A DNA stretch of 64,000 nucleotides from the NCBI GenBank assembly GCA_028023455.1, contig JAQFVV010000003.1, positions 2,070,001-2,134,000 on the forward strand, written 5' to 3'. A program made the position numbers and the translations under genes. The notes under the pieces were generated by a model that saw only the letters and a program-made list of their open reading frames with translations, was not told where the DNA came from and made no database searches. Shown here one piece after another: positions 24,313 through 36,321 of this stretch (the first letter of the stretch is position 1; every line of letters begins with the position of its first letter). The stretch comes from Epiperipatus broadwayi (Eukaryota > Onychophora > Udeonychophora > Euonychophora > Peripatidae).

Positions 24313-24486
24313 CTACACTTCTGATGGGTATGGGATTAGACTCCTAGCATTGTACGTCCCTTTTTCACCATCTGGTGTAGTCAACATGAAAGCATTTTCT
24401 CCTACTTTGCTAAAAATCTTATATGGACCCTCGTATAACTCAAGAAATTTCTTAAATTGATTTCTTTGAAGGTTGCTAACATTTTA
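24313..24486 (-). pseudogene. Integrase C-terminal tail (Ty3/gypsy-like) remnant
   Basis: Minus-strand translation gives about 57 codons ending in TAG at 24313-24315. They contain FLELYEGPYKIFSKVGENAF, then TYNARSLIPYPSE. This is the gypsy-type integrase C-terminal pattern (LYEGPY.I....GNNAY...D...G.YN..SLKPY), an SH3-like DNA-binding tail. Nothing of protease, reverse transcriptase, RNase H or the integrase catalytic core is recognisable upstream; a stop lies directly before this segment. It shows that the element derives from an autonomous gypsy-like ancestor by loss of nearly all of pol. Identification is by motif only. Confidence 0.75.
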
Positions 24487-24577
24487 AAGTTTTATATTTG
24501 TTCTGTAAAAAAAAATAAGGCTATAACTTTATATTTTTTAAATATACGTCTTATCTAGAAATTATTTGTCTTAATCA

Positions 24578-26644
24578 TTAGGTATTTTCTTTTCTAAATC
24601 TAAACTTTAATTCTCTCTCGACTTCCTTAAGTCTCACCTTAACTTTTCCTATCTTCTTTCCTTTATTAAGATCATTCTTAAGAAAATCTGTCATGAATTT
24701 CTCATGCTTTAGACATTTAAGTCTTACTTTTATCTTGCTTATATCTCTATTCTGATTAAATTTTTCTCTTATAAATTCACTATTAGGTATCAAGTTTCTA
24801 ATTCCTTTAAACAATATTTCTTTAGAAATATCAAATTGTAAACGAATATTTCTATCATTAACACTACATTTAGATATCACATCTTGCATTTTATTTTTAA
24901 ATTTATTACTACTTTTATCAATAATTTTTGGTAACTCATGTTCCAACAACTTTAAATACTTTTGCTCTGAAAAGTTTGACTTTATCTCTGTAAATTTACC
25001 AAATCTTTTATCATCAATATAATATTTTTTAAAACTATTAAGTTGATCTATAGTTCTTTCACTAACTACTCTTTCATAGGATTTACTCACTCCTATCATC
25101 TCATTAGTCAATTTAAAATATTCTTTGGGATTTTTCAATATTCTTCTGTATATTTCATTTCTACTATTAACTATTTCAATAGATTTTTTATGAATCTCCT
25201 TTTCTTCATAAATCATTTCATTATCTATAATAGTTTTTTCAACAAATAACTTGGTTTCTTTACTAGCGAATTTAATATAAGACTCATCTTTTTTAAATTC
25301 GTCATCTGCTATCTTAACAAATGATACATCATTATATCTATCTTTATCTCCTAATTTAACAGAATCTATATTTTCTGCTGTCCAATTACTACATAAGTTA
25401 ATATCTTTATTAACTATCTCAATGAATTGTGGATTTTCCTGATTTACCATCTCTAAAATTTCTTTGTCATCTACCACATTTACACTAATTAAATCAATAG
25501 ATTCTTGATTCTTTTCCAAATCTGTACTAATTATTTCAACAGATTTACTACTTATTTCATGAAATACTTTCTTACTTACTATCTCTCCTTCAAAGTTTTG
25601 TATTCCTAAATCTTTTAATTTTCCCATTACTTCCTTTTGAACTTCCTCTTTGATACTTATTTTAGTCTGAACTACCTCTTCCTTAATAATTCTAATTTCT
25701 TCATTAATATGATTTATATTACTCTTTACTTCATAGATTTCACTTTTTACACTTAAATTATAACTCTCTATTTTCTGATCTAACTTACTATTATTTAGTT
25801 GACATCGGACAATAGATTCTTCTATTTGAGTTTTTAAAATTTTTTACTGCTCTTTCTGAAAATTCAGAAAATTTTCTCTTCAACAACTTTTGATTTCTGT
25901 CTTCTATTTGCATTATTTCTTCCTTTAAAGAATCAATAACCTTTTCATTGTTATCAAATTTTAAATCCAAATTATTAAATTTATTTTGTACTTCCACCTT
26001 AAAATCTTCTACCGTTTTACAGGTTTCATTAAGTTTTTGATTCATACTTTCTACACAAGTTCTGATTTCATTACTATTTTTATCCACATTTTCACTAAGA
26101 GATTCTAATCTTATATTTGTTTTATTTAGTTTTTCATTAAGAGACTCAATATTTTTACTCATATTTTCATTAAGAGCTTTCGTATCCTCTCTATTTTTAA
26201 TCATATTTTCATTAAGAACATTAAATTTTATATTACTATCTTCTCTATTTTTACTCATATTTTCATTAATCTCTTCTCTATTTTTATTCATATTTTCATT
26301 AATCTCTTCTCTATTTTTATTCATATTTTCATTCATCTCTTCTCTATTTTTTCTATTATCTTCTTTAATCTCCTTTTTCAAAGAATCTAACATCTCTCTA
26401 AACATTAACATCATTTGAAGATTCTGGGCATTCTCTTCCTCCTTTTTAGATACTACTATCTTTTCTTCCATTGTTTTAATTTCTATAACTTCTTCCTCTT
26501 CTTTCATTTTACTATCTATAATTGGGACACTATCTACACTGTTTCCATTTCAATTAAGTTTTCTATTTCTCGTTTCTCTTCACAACTTTCATCGACAATA
26601 AACTCAGATATTTCACTCTCTAAATTATTATCTTGATTATTCAT
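24578..26644 (-). pseudogene. Gag-like coiled-coil gene of element 1, broken by two frameshifts
   Basis: Three minus-strand open segments join into about 690 codons if two frameshifts are allowed: 26644 to about 26530 (start MNNQDNN), 26507-25791 (238 codons in the open frame) and about 25800-24578 (its ATG-initiated part is 349 codons, but the frame is open upstream to about 25800). The middle segment has MLMFREMLDSLKKEI followed by 11-residue repeats of the type NKNREEINENM, a clear long coiled coil. The last segment is rich in Lys, Glu and Ile and ends in a basic stretch (VRLKEVERELKFRFRKE). No CCHC zinc knuckle, protease or RT motif is visible. Position after the primer site and coiled-coil content suggest a Gag. 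Frameshifts lie near 26530 and 25800. The protein family is not otherwise recognised. Confidence 0.65.
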
Positions 26645-27371
26645 TTTTTTCAAATATGCTTTTTCTCAAAATTCAATATTTAAACAATATATTACTATTA
26701 ATTTTTCATAAAAATAGTTCCTTACCAGTTTCTTTTATCCCCATCTAACCATCACCCACAATAAACTATAGATAATACTTTTTTTTATACACCTTATACA
26801 ATCTAATCCTAAATAACAATAACGATTAACATTATGTGTGTCACAACATTATTTCCCACATGCATGATTCACAGATAATTTGCACATATTAAAGCATTTT
26901 CAAAACATATTTTTAATATTTCAATAATTGACATGGTCATAGTGAATACTAAATAATCGTTAGCCACATATGCATATTTTAAAATTTTATTTGCTAATTG
27001 TTTTACAACAATATAGTACTATTTTTAAGCAATCAGACTATTTACCACATAAAATTACAATATTTTTAGTAATAAGCACTTAATTCACTATAATAATCAA
27101 ATCCTAAATAATTATTGCTATAATAAAATATTAAATTATCTATCTTCTGTGAGATATACTATCAATAATCTCTAAAGTTACGCGAACAAATTCAAATACT
27201 AACTTTTGTATTGTATATTCTTAATTACTTTCCTAATATATCTCATAGCCTAAATGTTTGGGTATCACAATCTGAACTATCGATTGTAGTCCCAACTACA
27301 TATCGTGCAGTCACATTGGAAGAGCAAAATCTAACCTTCTGTTGGTTGAATCTGATGCCCTTACAAACACA
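26645..27371 (-). other. 5' leader of element 1
   Basis: About 730 bases between the primer site and the gag-like start codon. A 61-codon minus frame at 27243-27428 begins inside the LTR end and is probably leader sequence. No other feature. Confidence 0.5.
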
Positions 27372-27400
27372 TCTCGAGCCCCTAAAGTTGGTGTGCCATA
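27372..27400 (-). other. Primer binding site of element 1
   Basis: Immediately inside the 5' LTR, the minus strand reads TGGCACACCAAC, then TTTAGGGGCTCGAG. The layout matches the TGGCGCCCAACGTGGGGCTCGA type of gypsy/retroviral primer site, starting with TGG as expected for pairing with a tRNA CCA end. The tRNA was not identified. Confidence 0.65.
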
Positions 27401-27401
27401 A

Positions 27402-30400
27402 TCTACCCTTGTAATTATGCATCTTCACTTCCAGATAATATATTGTATAAAATAAAATAGTTTTATCTCAGTTAATAATTAATAAATAAAATATTCAGCA
27501 TTAAAATTAAAATGTTTCACTAGCTCAAATTTACAATACGAATAAGGTTCAATTTATAAAAAATGAATTAAATAAATATTTAATATTTTCATGAGACTTG
27601 AAGTGAAAATACAGTTGACAAGATAGATTACCTTGAGCCAGTATCCTACAGGATACTACCTCAATGGCATAAGAACACTATCCCCCCTTATTACTATTTC
27701 AAATAACAAACTCATAGTATTCTTACGACTTTAATAACTTCTACTCACTAAGATTAAACTAATAATTAAATTTTAATCTTCTATTTAATAATAATCTAGC
27801 TCAATAAAATAATCTCAGGTTCATAAAGTTTATTCTAAGTTAATTTAAAAATACGGTAGTAAAATATGAGAAGGGATTTTATGTCATAATCTACTACACT
27901 TAAACTAATAATAATAAATAACAATAATAATATTCTTCATGTAATGATATAATAAATACGTGGTAGCATTTTAATAATCTGACAAACAAAATATGTGTGG
28001 CAACTGATAGCATATAATTTAATATAATATTGTGATAACTGATTTATGACCAATAAATAATGTAAGATTATGATTATTTAATTATAATGAATACCAATAA
28101 AATATTTAAAATTCTTAAAATAATTCTTTATTTATCTTTTGTGCAAAATTATATATTTGTTTCAGTTATTATGCATATATCGTGTTTTCATGCAGCGATG
28201 TGGAGAAATAAATAACTCTGACACAAAATTTTTAAAATAACAAAATTTAACAAATTTTATTACTAACAATAAATAACTAAACAATTTATTTACATTATTT
28301 ACAGTGGATATCCTTAACCCTTTTTTTATTTTACAGTTTGATCTACCTGGTTATAAAAAAAATAATTTATATCTCAATTATGTTTTATTTAGATTTAGGA
28401 CAAAATTTTAAAAAAAATGTTATTATTTGGTTTCTCATTATGGTTAACTTATTACAAATAAATTTATCTACTTTATTAGCAACAGCATTTTATCTCTAAT
28501 ATTATTAAACTATCCTATTTTAAAAAAAATTCATAGTTAGAAAAACATTCTATAGAAAACAAAATTTTATAATGAGTATGGATTTCTCAAAATATTAAAA
28601 AAATTTCATCTTGCAAAGTCAAAGATGTTACACAAAATATTATCCAAAATTCAGTACTAGATTTTAGTATTTATCACACAATGTTTACTAATCATAATAT
28701 ATTCTTCTTTAAGCCTTACTTTAGTATGATATAAGTTTAATCATTAATAGATTTCTGTTAATTAATAAACAAAATATACTATGCATATTGTTTACATAAT
28801 CTACTTTGTACTATTGTATTTTAAAAAAATATGCAATACTTATTTTCTCTTTAAAAAAAATAATACTAAAGCATTTAAAATTATTATCACTTTAAAGAAA
28901 ATATCTTTGTTTAGATACCTTATTTTAAAAAAATTTATATTTCATTTCCGAAATAAAATTCAAAATATATTTTATGATTCTTTTCTTTCCCTAGGATACT
29001 TTGGATCTTCAATTTTAAGTTATAACATTCTGCTCCTTATAAGCAACTAAACTAATCTTATCCAAAAACGATAGCACAACCTTAGTTCTAAATTATTTAT
29101 CATTTCTTTTAAAATATCTTACTAAACGATGCAGTTACATGAAATAAAGATAGCGAAAACAGATGCATAGGATTAAGGAAGAAAGCTAGAGTATTATTCT
29201 TAACATATCTCAAAATCATGGTACAGTGCGAAGAGGTAGGACATTTATCTGCCTAATATCCTCTAGTACAGGGACGATGTTAAAGCTATTTCTTCAGCTT
29301 TATTAGAACATCAAATATTTAAAGTAATATAAACACTGTCCAAATAAAATGTGTATCAGTCATAGGGCTATGTTAACTATGCTGATAACCACATAAAGAC
29401 TAAATATTATTCCCATTCCTTATCATATCCTATTTTAAATATACATCATCTTGGTTTCCTGCTAACTATAGTACTTCCAAGCCACTATCTCAACATTATT
29501 TCTCAAGATTTTTCTACATCTTACATCGATAAAATAACTATCTGCATTTACAAAAACAATAAATAAAATTCATTAATAGTTAAACAATCTTACTATCCCA
29601 TAAGAAAAGTCTGTCCACTTCATCATTCTATATGTTTAATCATATACAATCTACTTAGACAATATTTGAATATCCCATATCATAAAATTTTTAAAAGAAT
29701 CACATAATTATTTATTATGTTGGATTATATCACTAAAAAAAAATAAAAATAAAAAAAATTGTCGTATGCATATTTTCAAATCAATCCTATCTCATAATGT
29801 TTTTTAAAATGTTGTATAAAATGCGTTTACATTTATAATAAAAAAAAAAAAACTTTTACACTTCATTCTTCCAATTTATGGATGATCTAAAGAAAACAAA
29901 AATATACATTATAAAATTATTAATAGTTATTATTATTACCAATAACCTTTATCTAGTCATCGTGTTCAGTAGGCTTCCTTTGTCCACTTGAGCATTGCAG
30001 ATATAAAAAAAATTCACACCCATACACTTTATATTAAAATATTTTTTAGCTAAATTATTAGATTGTTATATTATAAAATTTTAATATTAATAAATTAATG
30101 TTTTTATGTTTTTCCTAATCTTATATAAAATTTTAGATTTAAACTAGGTTAACAAAATAAAAAGAATCAAAACTATAGTTACATATTTTCTTGACGATAG
30201 TTCCTGATAAGTCCAAAATGCTTATTATTTTCTCTAGAGTTTTTTTAAAATGTTCTCCAAGCGCGTTAAAGTTTAAAATAAAAATAATTATTAATCCATT
30301 TAGTAAAATTTAGAAAATAATCCTTGGTTTTAATTTTTAAGACGATAATATTAATTAATCCCATGAAGCTTCTTAATCTTCTCTACCAATATTCTCTGCG

Positions 30401-32231
30401 TATCCGATGCATCAATCCATCTAATTTAATTTTAAAAATATTCGATAAACTTTTAAGTACTATTTGTATTTCCATGGATCCATTTTTTTTATTCATCTAT
30501 GTGTTCACTTTTTATCTCTGTTTCCTTCTTGATACATTTAAACTTTCATTTGGTATTTTTTATATATCATTTTAAAATAAAACTTTTAATTTTTTTTTTT
30601 TTTTTTTGTTTTTTTTTTAAATTTTTTTTTTTTTTTTTTGTTTTTTTTTTTTTTTTTTTTAAAAAAATGTTACCTTCAGAAAGGATATAACATTTTACTC
30701 CTTTGAATATCATATTATATAAAATAATCCATGAAATATAATTGTCTTATTACTGTTTAAAAATAAATATTGGAACAGTTTATAAATAATATGTTTCCAT
30801 ACATTTTTAGACTCCGTATAATGTCCGAGCTGTGGTTTTTATGTACCAAAACAGTTCTTCGGTTAAATATTAATAAAGCTGTATCAATAAATATTTCAAA
30901 TATTTTTTCAGCATTACAATTTCTATCCATTTTATTTTGTAGTATATCCATTTTTTATTGCGTGGTTTAGGTTAAACTTTTAGATAAAATACGACTGGTA
31001 AGTACTTTAAAAATTAGAAAATCATATTAAACGAAATTATTAAAATATTTTTAGTTTATACTCTCTTTTGCAAAAAATATTTTTAAAATTATCAATTAGT
31101 TTTTTGCAGATAAAGTTATAAGAAAGTACTAAAAAAATTGACTAAAATAAAAGATTTTAAAAATACTATCTTTTGATAGTTATAATTTACCTCTCTCTGG
31201 TTTCAATACATTTTTAATCTCCCGCTATAACTTAGTTACAACAATATTTATCATCTGTAAGGATACCTATTTTTTATTGGTCAATTCTTACTCCAACTTG
31301 AAAACAAATTTACATATTTTCAATTCATAGCAGACTGATATTTGAAAATAAAAATGATGACGCAATAAACCCAAAACATTATTTAAAATATTACTTTTAA
31401 ATAAATTATTATTTTATTAAAACTATTTAAACATTTAAAATAACTTTTAAAATAACCTTAAATAACCTATTTCATTTATCTATTTAATTTATCTATTTTT
31501 ATTTAAATAAAATATTTAATTTTTATTATATCTGTATTCGTCTTTATTACATTACTTAAACATTACATATGATAGTTAACTTAATGTTTAATACTATTTA
31601 CTTTTATGATAGGCAATAATTCTATCCAATTCTATAATATAACTTTTAAAATATTTTAAACTTTGTTATTATTTCAAACAAGCAGTGTGTGAAAGTATAC
31701 ATTAAAAAAAATCACGTGATTATAACTTTGACAGACGATTTTCAATCTATTTCTCTGTCTAGACTAATAAAATTGATACACTTATTATATTATATAAAAT
31801 AATTATAAAAAATTTGGAAGAACAATTTAGAAAATATAGAATTAGATATAATTTTCACCATCACAAAGTTTATTTTAAAATATACTATATTAATTTTTTT
31901 TATTAAATATGATTATAAATTTAAACATAGCATTTATTAACTATAAGTTTTAAACTATTAAAATCGAATTTATTAAATATACTTTTAATTATTTATAGCT
32001 GTGTTATTTAATATGGCCAGCTTTTACAACCATATGAAACAATATTTTAAGCTTTATATAACTATTTTTAAATGATTTTAATATACTACATATTCTCTTT
32101 AGCTTCAAATTGTACTTTAAAGATATAATTGACTTAATATAATTAATGTATTAAAAAAAACATATTCTAAATTTAAAATTTTTTAGTAATTGACTGTTAT
32201 GAATTATTACTGACCTATAGAAAAGGGCACA
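27402..32231 (-). repeat. 5' LTR of element 1 (4830 bp)
   Basis: It is nearly collinear with 19243-24101. The T-rich tract at 30588-30660 is longer than its partner at 22490-22517, and several A runs differ in length. Its outer edge (TGTGCCC on the minus strand) abuts an (AT)n run at 32232-32254. Confidence 0.85.
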
Positions 32232-32255
<24 letters not shown>

Positions 32256-32264
<9 letters not shown>

Positions 32265-33849
32265 GTTATAAATTTGGTAATTTGCTTTTAAGCTTGCATT
32301 TTATGATCACTAGATGGAGCTTACCAATAGCTCTAAACAGGCTTTGTTTTTATAAGTGCTGAAAATCTCTATCATTATCCCTACATCCAGACCACCTGGT
32401 TTTGAGTTTATGGCTCACCTCAGTGGAGAACTGGAAGTCTAGAAACTAGATCTATAATACCAACTCAAAAGTCAACACTTATAAAACACATTTCTATCAA
32501 TTTGAAAGCATGAATTTATCAGACATGTCAATGTCTTCAAATCTAGCCTACCAAACAAAATAGCTATATTAGTCTGATTTCAGATCAGTTTCACCATATA
32601 GTAATAGCCTCTGCAATATATAGCATTACAAAAACCTTCAAAGGTACACTTATAACAATTAAAACAAGTTATAAATTTTGTAACTTATTTTTAAGCTTGC
32701 ATTTTATGATCACTAAATGAAGCTTACCGATAGCTCTAAACAATGTTTGTTTTTTTGGTAGGGTGGATTTGAAGACATTTATGTGTGTTGAATTCATGCT
32801 TTCAAATTTATAGAAACATGCTTTATAAGTGCTGACATTTGAGTTGGTATTTTAGATCTAGTTTCTAGACCCCCAGCTCTCTACTGAGGTGAGCCATAAG
32901 TTCGAAACTAGATGGTCTGGAGGTAGTGATAATGATAAAGATTTTGAATTCTATCTCTTTTGGCATTTATAAAAACAAAGCTTGTTTAGAGCTATTGGTA
33001 AGCTCCATCTAGTGATCATAAAATGCAAGCTTAAAGGTGAGTTATAAAATTTATAACTTGTTTTAATTATTATAAGTGTACCTTTGAAGATTTTTGCAAT
33101 GCTATATATTGCAGAGGCCATTACTATATGGTGAAACTGAGCTGAATTCAGACCCATATAGCTATATAGTTTGGCAAGCTGGATTTGAAGACATTTACAT
33201 GTCTGATGAATTCATGCTTTCAAATTGATAGAAACATGTTTTGTAAGTGCTGACTTTTGAGTTGGTATTTTAGATCTAGTTTCTAGACTCCCAGCCCTCC
33301 ACTGAGGTAAGCCATAAGCTCGAAACCAACTGGTCTGGAAGTAGGGATAACAATACAGATTTTTAATTCTATCTCTTTCGGCACTTATAAAAACAAAGCT
33401 TGTTTAGAACTATTGGTAAGCTCCATCTAGTGATCATAAAATGCAAACTTAAAAGCAAGTTACAAAATTTATAACTTGTTTTAATTATTATAAGTGTGCC
33501 TTTGAAGTTTTTTGCAATGCTATATATTGCAGAGGCTATTACTATATAGTGAAACTGAGCTTAATTCAGAGCCATGTAGCTATCTAGTTTGGTAAGCTGG
33601 TTTTGAAGACATTACATGTCTGATAAATTCATGCTTTCAAATTGATAGAAACATGTTTTGTAAGTGTTGGCTTTTGAGTTGGTATTTTAGATCTAGTTTC
33701 TAGAATGCCAGCCCTCCACTAAGGTGAGCCATAAGCTCGTAACCAGCTGGTCTGGAGGTAGGAATACTGATAGAGATTTTGAATTCTATCTCTTTTCGCA
33801 TTTATAAAAACAAAGCTTGTTTAGAGCTATTGGTAATGTCCATCTAGTG

Positions 33850-33857
<8 letters not shown>
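32256..33857. repeat. Inverted array of a 400-417 bp satellite
   Basis: About 1.25 units run in one direction (32256-32757, period about 400). Then about 2.6 units run in the opposite direction (32758-33857, period about 417: the word GGATTTGAAGACATT starts near 32765 and 33181, and a variant near 33599). Shared words include CTATATATTGCAGAGGC, TTTAGATCTAGTTTCTAGA and GATCATAAAATGCAAGCTT. The array is bounded on both sides by (AT)n. The short frame at 32951-33157 is part of the repeat, not a gene. Confidence 0.85.

Positions 33858-33893
<36 letters not shown>
33856..33893. repeat. (AT)n microsatellite at element 2 insertion site
   Basis: A run of about 19 AT units sits directly left of element 2; the same motif continues right of the element at 40474-40491. 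Confidence 0.9.
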
Positions 33894-33897
<4 letters not shown>

Positions 33898-34381
33898 TAT
33901 TGAAACAGATATTTTGTTCCCCGTGTATATATATTCAAAAGACCCCCCATTTAAAAATACTGGCATGATTTGTTGTTAGAAAAGAAAAGACTTAATAATG
34001 GTTGAGGAAAACTAAAAATTTAAAGAAACAAAGGAATCATGAAAATTGACAGCAATGAAAAAAGAAAGTTAATTTGGTCAAATTAAAAATAAAAAAAGAC
34101 ACAACAAATATGTTAAATCTGCAATTAAAAGAAAGTATAAATCTTTCTTTATTAAAATTCATAAATCCAAAAAAGGAAATCAATAAAGTAAAAAAGAAAA
34201 TAATATATATTTAAACATTAAAAAAAAGATTAGTTTATTTTGTATTGCAGAAAAATAATTTGTAAGGCAAAATAACTTAGGCGTTAAGCCAATGCCTTAG
34301 GCAAAGAAATGTAAAATTAATTGGAATTCGAAAACACATAGCCAGATAATTAAGAATGCTCTTCTACCACCAAAAAAAATA

Positions 34382-34490
34382 GCCAATGAGCTGGGGATGG
34401 CACGAACGTGGACGAAAACACACTACCAACACCAATTAAAGCAGGCATCATGTAAAGAGAATCCATTCTGATAAGCAGAAAGTATAAATA
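34382..34490 (+). promoter_or_regulatory. Probable LTR promoter: CCAAT and TATA boxes
   Basis: AGCCAATGAG at 34381-34390 is followed about 95 bp later by AGTATAAATAG (TATA at 34483-34490). Both recur in the 3' LTR (38822 and 38927-38934). Transcription would start about 25-30 bp downstream, near TTATCAGACAGAG. This is inference from spacing and conservation between LTRs. Confidence 0.55.
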
Positions 34491-34990
34491 GCTTGAAAAA
34501 TTTGGATTATCAGACAGAGAGAATAATTTTTATTATTATCCTCGGTTAAGTAGTTTTTTTTTTTTAGAAGTCATATCGGATTATCAGAGAGTGTTTATTT
34601 TTATCAGTTTTACAAAGTAAAGCAAGACAGAAAAATCAAAACTTAACCATGAAAAAACAATATAACATGGGCGGTTGACCTGCGTTTTTCTCTTCATCCA
34701 CAATCATGAAGTAAGCTCCAGCCTGTCTACTGTGCCATTCATTAAGCCCCATGGGTATTAGAGAACAACAAGAAACAAGGTAAGAATTAAAAAATAGTAG
34801 CAATTCAATTATTAATGCTATGATACAAATTTTAATAAAAGAAAAAAAATTAATGGAGAAAACATTAATTGTATTCTATATTTCAAAGTATAAATGAAAC
34901 TGCTAATGAATTTATGTATAAAAATATACGTTTGCAGCAGACCAAGTAAATATTTATGTTAGAATAATTAAATGCTGTATAAATCATAAA

Positions 34991-35245
34991 TGCTTCAACT
35001 CCATATTACTTCTATCTGGATAATATAATAAAGTTTATGTGTATGAATATACCTCTACATTTGACTAAATTATAAATGCTTCAACTGCATATTACTTCTA
35101 TCTGGATAATATAATAAAGTTTATGTGTATGAATATACCTCTATATTTGACAAAATTATGAATGCTCAATTGCATATTACTTATATCTAAATCAAACAAT
35201 AAAGTTTATGTGTATGAATATACCTCTATATTGGACTAAATGATA
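34991..35245 (+). repeat. Tandem repeat of about 86 bp inside the LTR
   Basis: Three units begin near 34991, 35078 and 35163. The first two contain TATAATAAAGTTTATGTG and the third CAATAAAGTTTATGTG, so each has an AATAAA polyadenylation-type signal. The array is conserved in the 3' LTR (39484-39740). Confidence 0.85.
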
Positions 35246-35344
35246 AATGCTTCACAAACCAAGAATTGCTGAGTTTAAGTGTTTACCAACCGGTAATAAT
35301 TCTCCAAATAATGAAATGCTGTATAAATCATAACTGCTTGACTG

Positions 35345-35640
35345 CATATACTTTATTGGAAGGATTTGCAAATGGATTATTGTTAAATTAAACTGTTTCC
35401 AAACTTCTTCTCATAAGTGAATTGAAAATAACTTCTCACATGGATATGCATGGACTTGAAAATGAACTATTGTTATATTAAACTGTTTCCAAACTTCTTC
35501 TCATAAGTGAATTGAAAATAACTTCTCACATGGATATGCATGGACTTGAAAATGAACTATTGCTAAATTAGACTGCTCCCAAACTTCTTCTCATAAGTGA
35601 ATTTGAAAATGAACTATTATTAAATTAAACTGCTTCTAAA
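35345..35640 (+). repeat. Tandem repeat of about 93 bp inside the LTR, copy-number variable
   Basis: Units share CCAAACTTCTTCTCATAAGT and GAATTGAAAATAACTTCTC. The 5' LTR has one more full unit than the 3' LTR (39850-40050), so the array changed after insertion or during reverse transcription. Confidence 0.85.
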
Positions 35641-36068
35641 CATCATCTCTTAAGTGGAACTCTGAATTAAATATTATCAGTTAAATAAAATAGTTGTTAC
35701 CTAAAACTACTTTTAGTTCTCCAGTTGTTCAATTCTATTTTTGTTTTTATTGCATCACTCATCATTCATTGCACTTGTTTATAAAAATCTCATGCCTACT
35801 GAGCCACATCTGGCATAACTAGACCTAGGTAAGTCAGGTTGTAGTGAGATGGAACTCTAGTGATACCATTTGGAAAACCAAACATATAAATGTCTGGATG
35901 CTTCCAGCCTCTATGGTGCTACATCCTCTGATGAGGAGGAAATATTGTTGTAGGGGGGGGGTAACATTTGCATTGGGTAATGCCAGTTGATAGTTCCATC
36001 CTGCAACATGCTCATCAGGAAATTGTACAACTAAAGTAATAAAAGGGTTGTATGGTGGTCTGGTTACA

Positions 36069-36089
36069 TTTGTCGCCCTACTTGAGGCC
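36069..36089 (+). other. Primer binding site of element 2
   Basis: TTTGTCGCCCTAC then TTGAGGCC directly follows the 5' LTR. It resembles TTTGGCGCCCAACGTGGGGCC of gypsy-type elements but has T instead of G in the TGG. Confidence 0.5.
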
Positions 36090-36321
36090 TTATCTAGATA
36101 GCCTACCCATAGGCAGAAGCAGATCATGATTCTGTGATATGAACAGTGCATATGATGCAGTGATATGATTTATTCAAGAAGGGTGGGAAAATAAAGGTTT
36201 AAAAGAAAAACAACACAAAAATGAATGGCATAGAGAATAAAACAGGCATTTCAAAGAAGATGGAGTTAAATCATGGTGTGGATGGAGAGAGAAGCTTACT
36301 AAGCCAGAAAACAAAGGAAAA

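Larger units (their letters stand above)
19243..32231 (-). mobile_element. LTR retrotransposon derivative with giant LTRs (element 1)
   Basis: Two direct repeats of about 4.85 kb (19243-24101 and 27402-32231) enclose a 3.3-kb interior. The minus orientation is fixed by three signals: a purine tract (GAAGGAGGAGGTTA) just before the TGTGCCC start of the left LTR, a primer-site-like TGGCACACCAAC...GGGGCTCGAG just after the right LTR, and a minus-strand integrase tail next to the purine tract. Flanks on both sides are AT repeats, compatible with an ATATA target duplication. The interior keeps a broken gag-like gene and only about the last 57 codons of pol, so the copy cannot move by itself. The layout equals that of plant LARD elements. 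The LTRs differ by scattered substitutions and indels, suggesting an insertion of moderate age. Confidence 0.85.
33901..36068 (+). repeat. 5' LTR of element 2 (2168 bp)
   Basis: Compared with the 3' LTR it has one extra unit of about 93 bp in the tandem block at 35345-35640, and lacks about 50 bp found in the 3' LTR near 39015-39070. Scattered substitutions elsewhere. A G9 run at 35950 is G7 in the 3' LTR. Confidence 0.9.

Noticed and set aside
24487-24577. Splice acceptor (T-rich tract plus ACAG) before the integrase tail
   Set aside because: The tract exists on the minus strand, but T/A-rich tracts are everywhere here and no donor can be supported.
19243-32231. Segmental duplication as the cause of the two 4.85-kb repeats
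   Set aside because: Primer site, purine tract, integrase tail and AT flanks sit exactly where an LTR retrotransposon requires them.
32256-33857. CRISPR-like or gene array reading of the repeats
   Set aside because: Units of 400-417 bp abut without spacers in a eukaryotic setting; this is satellite DNA.
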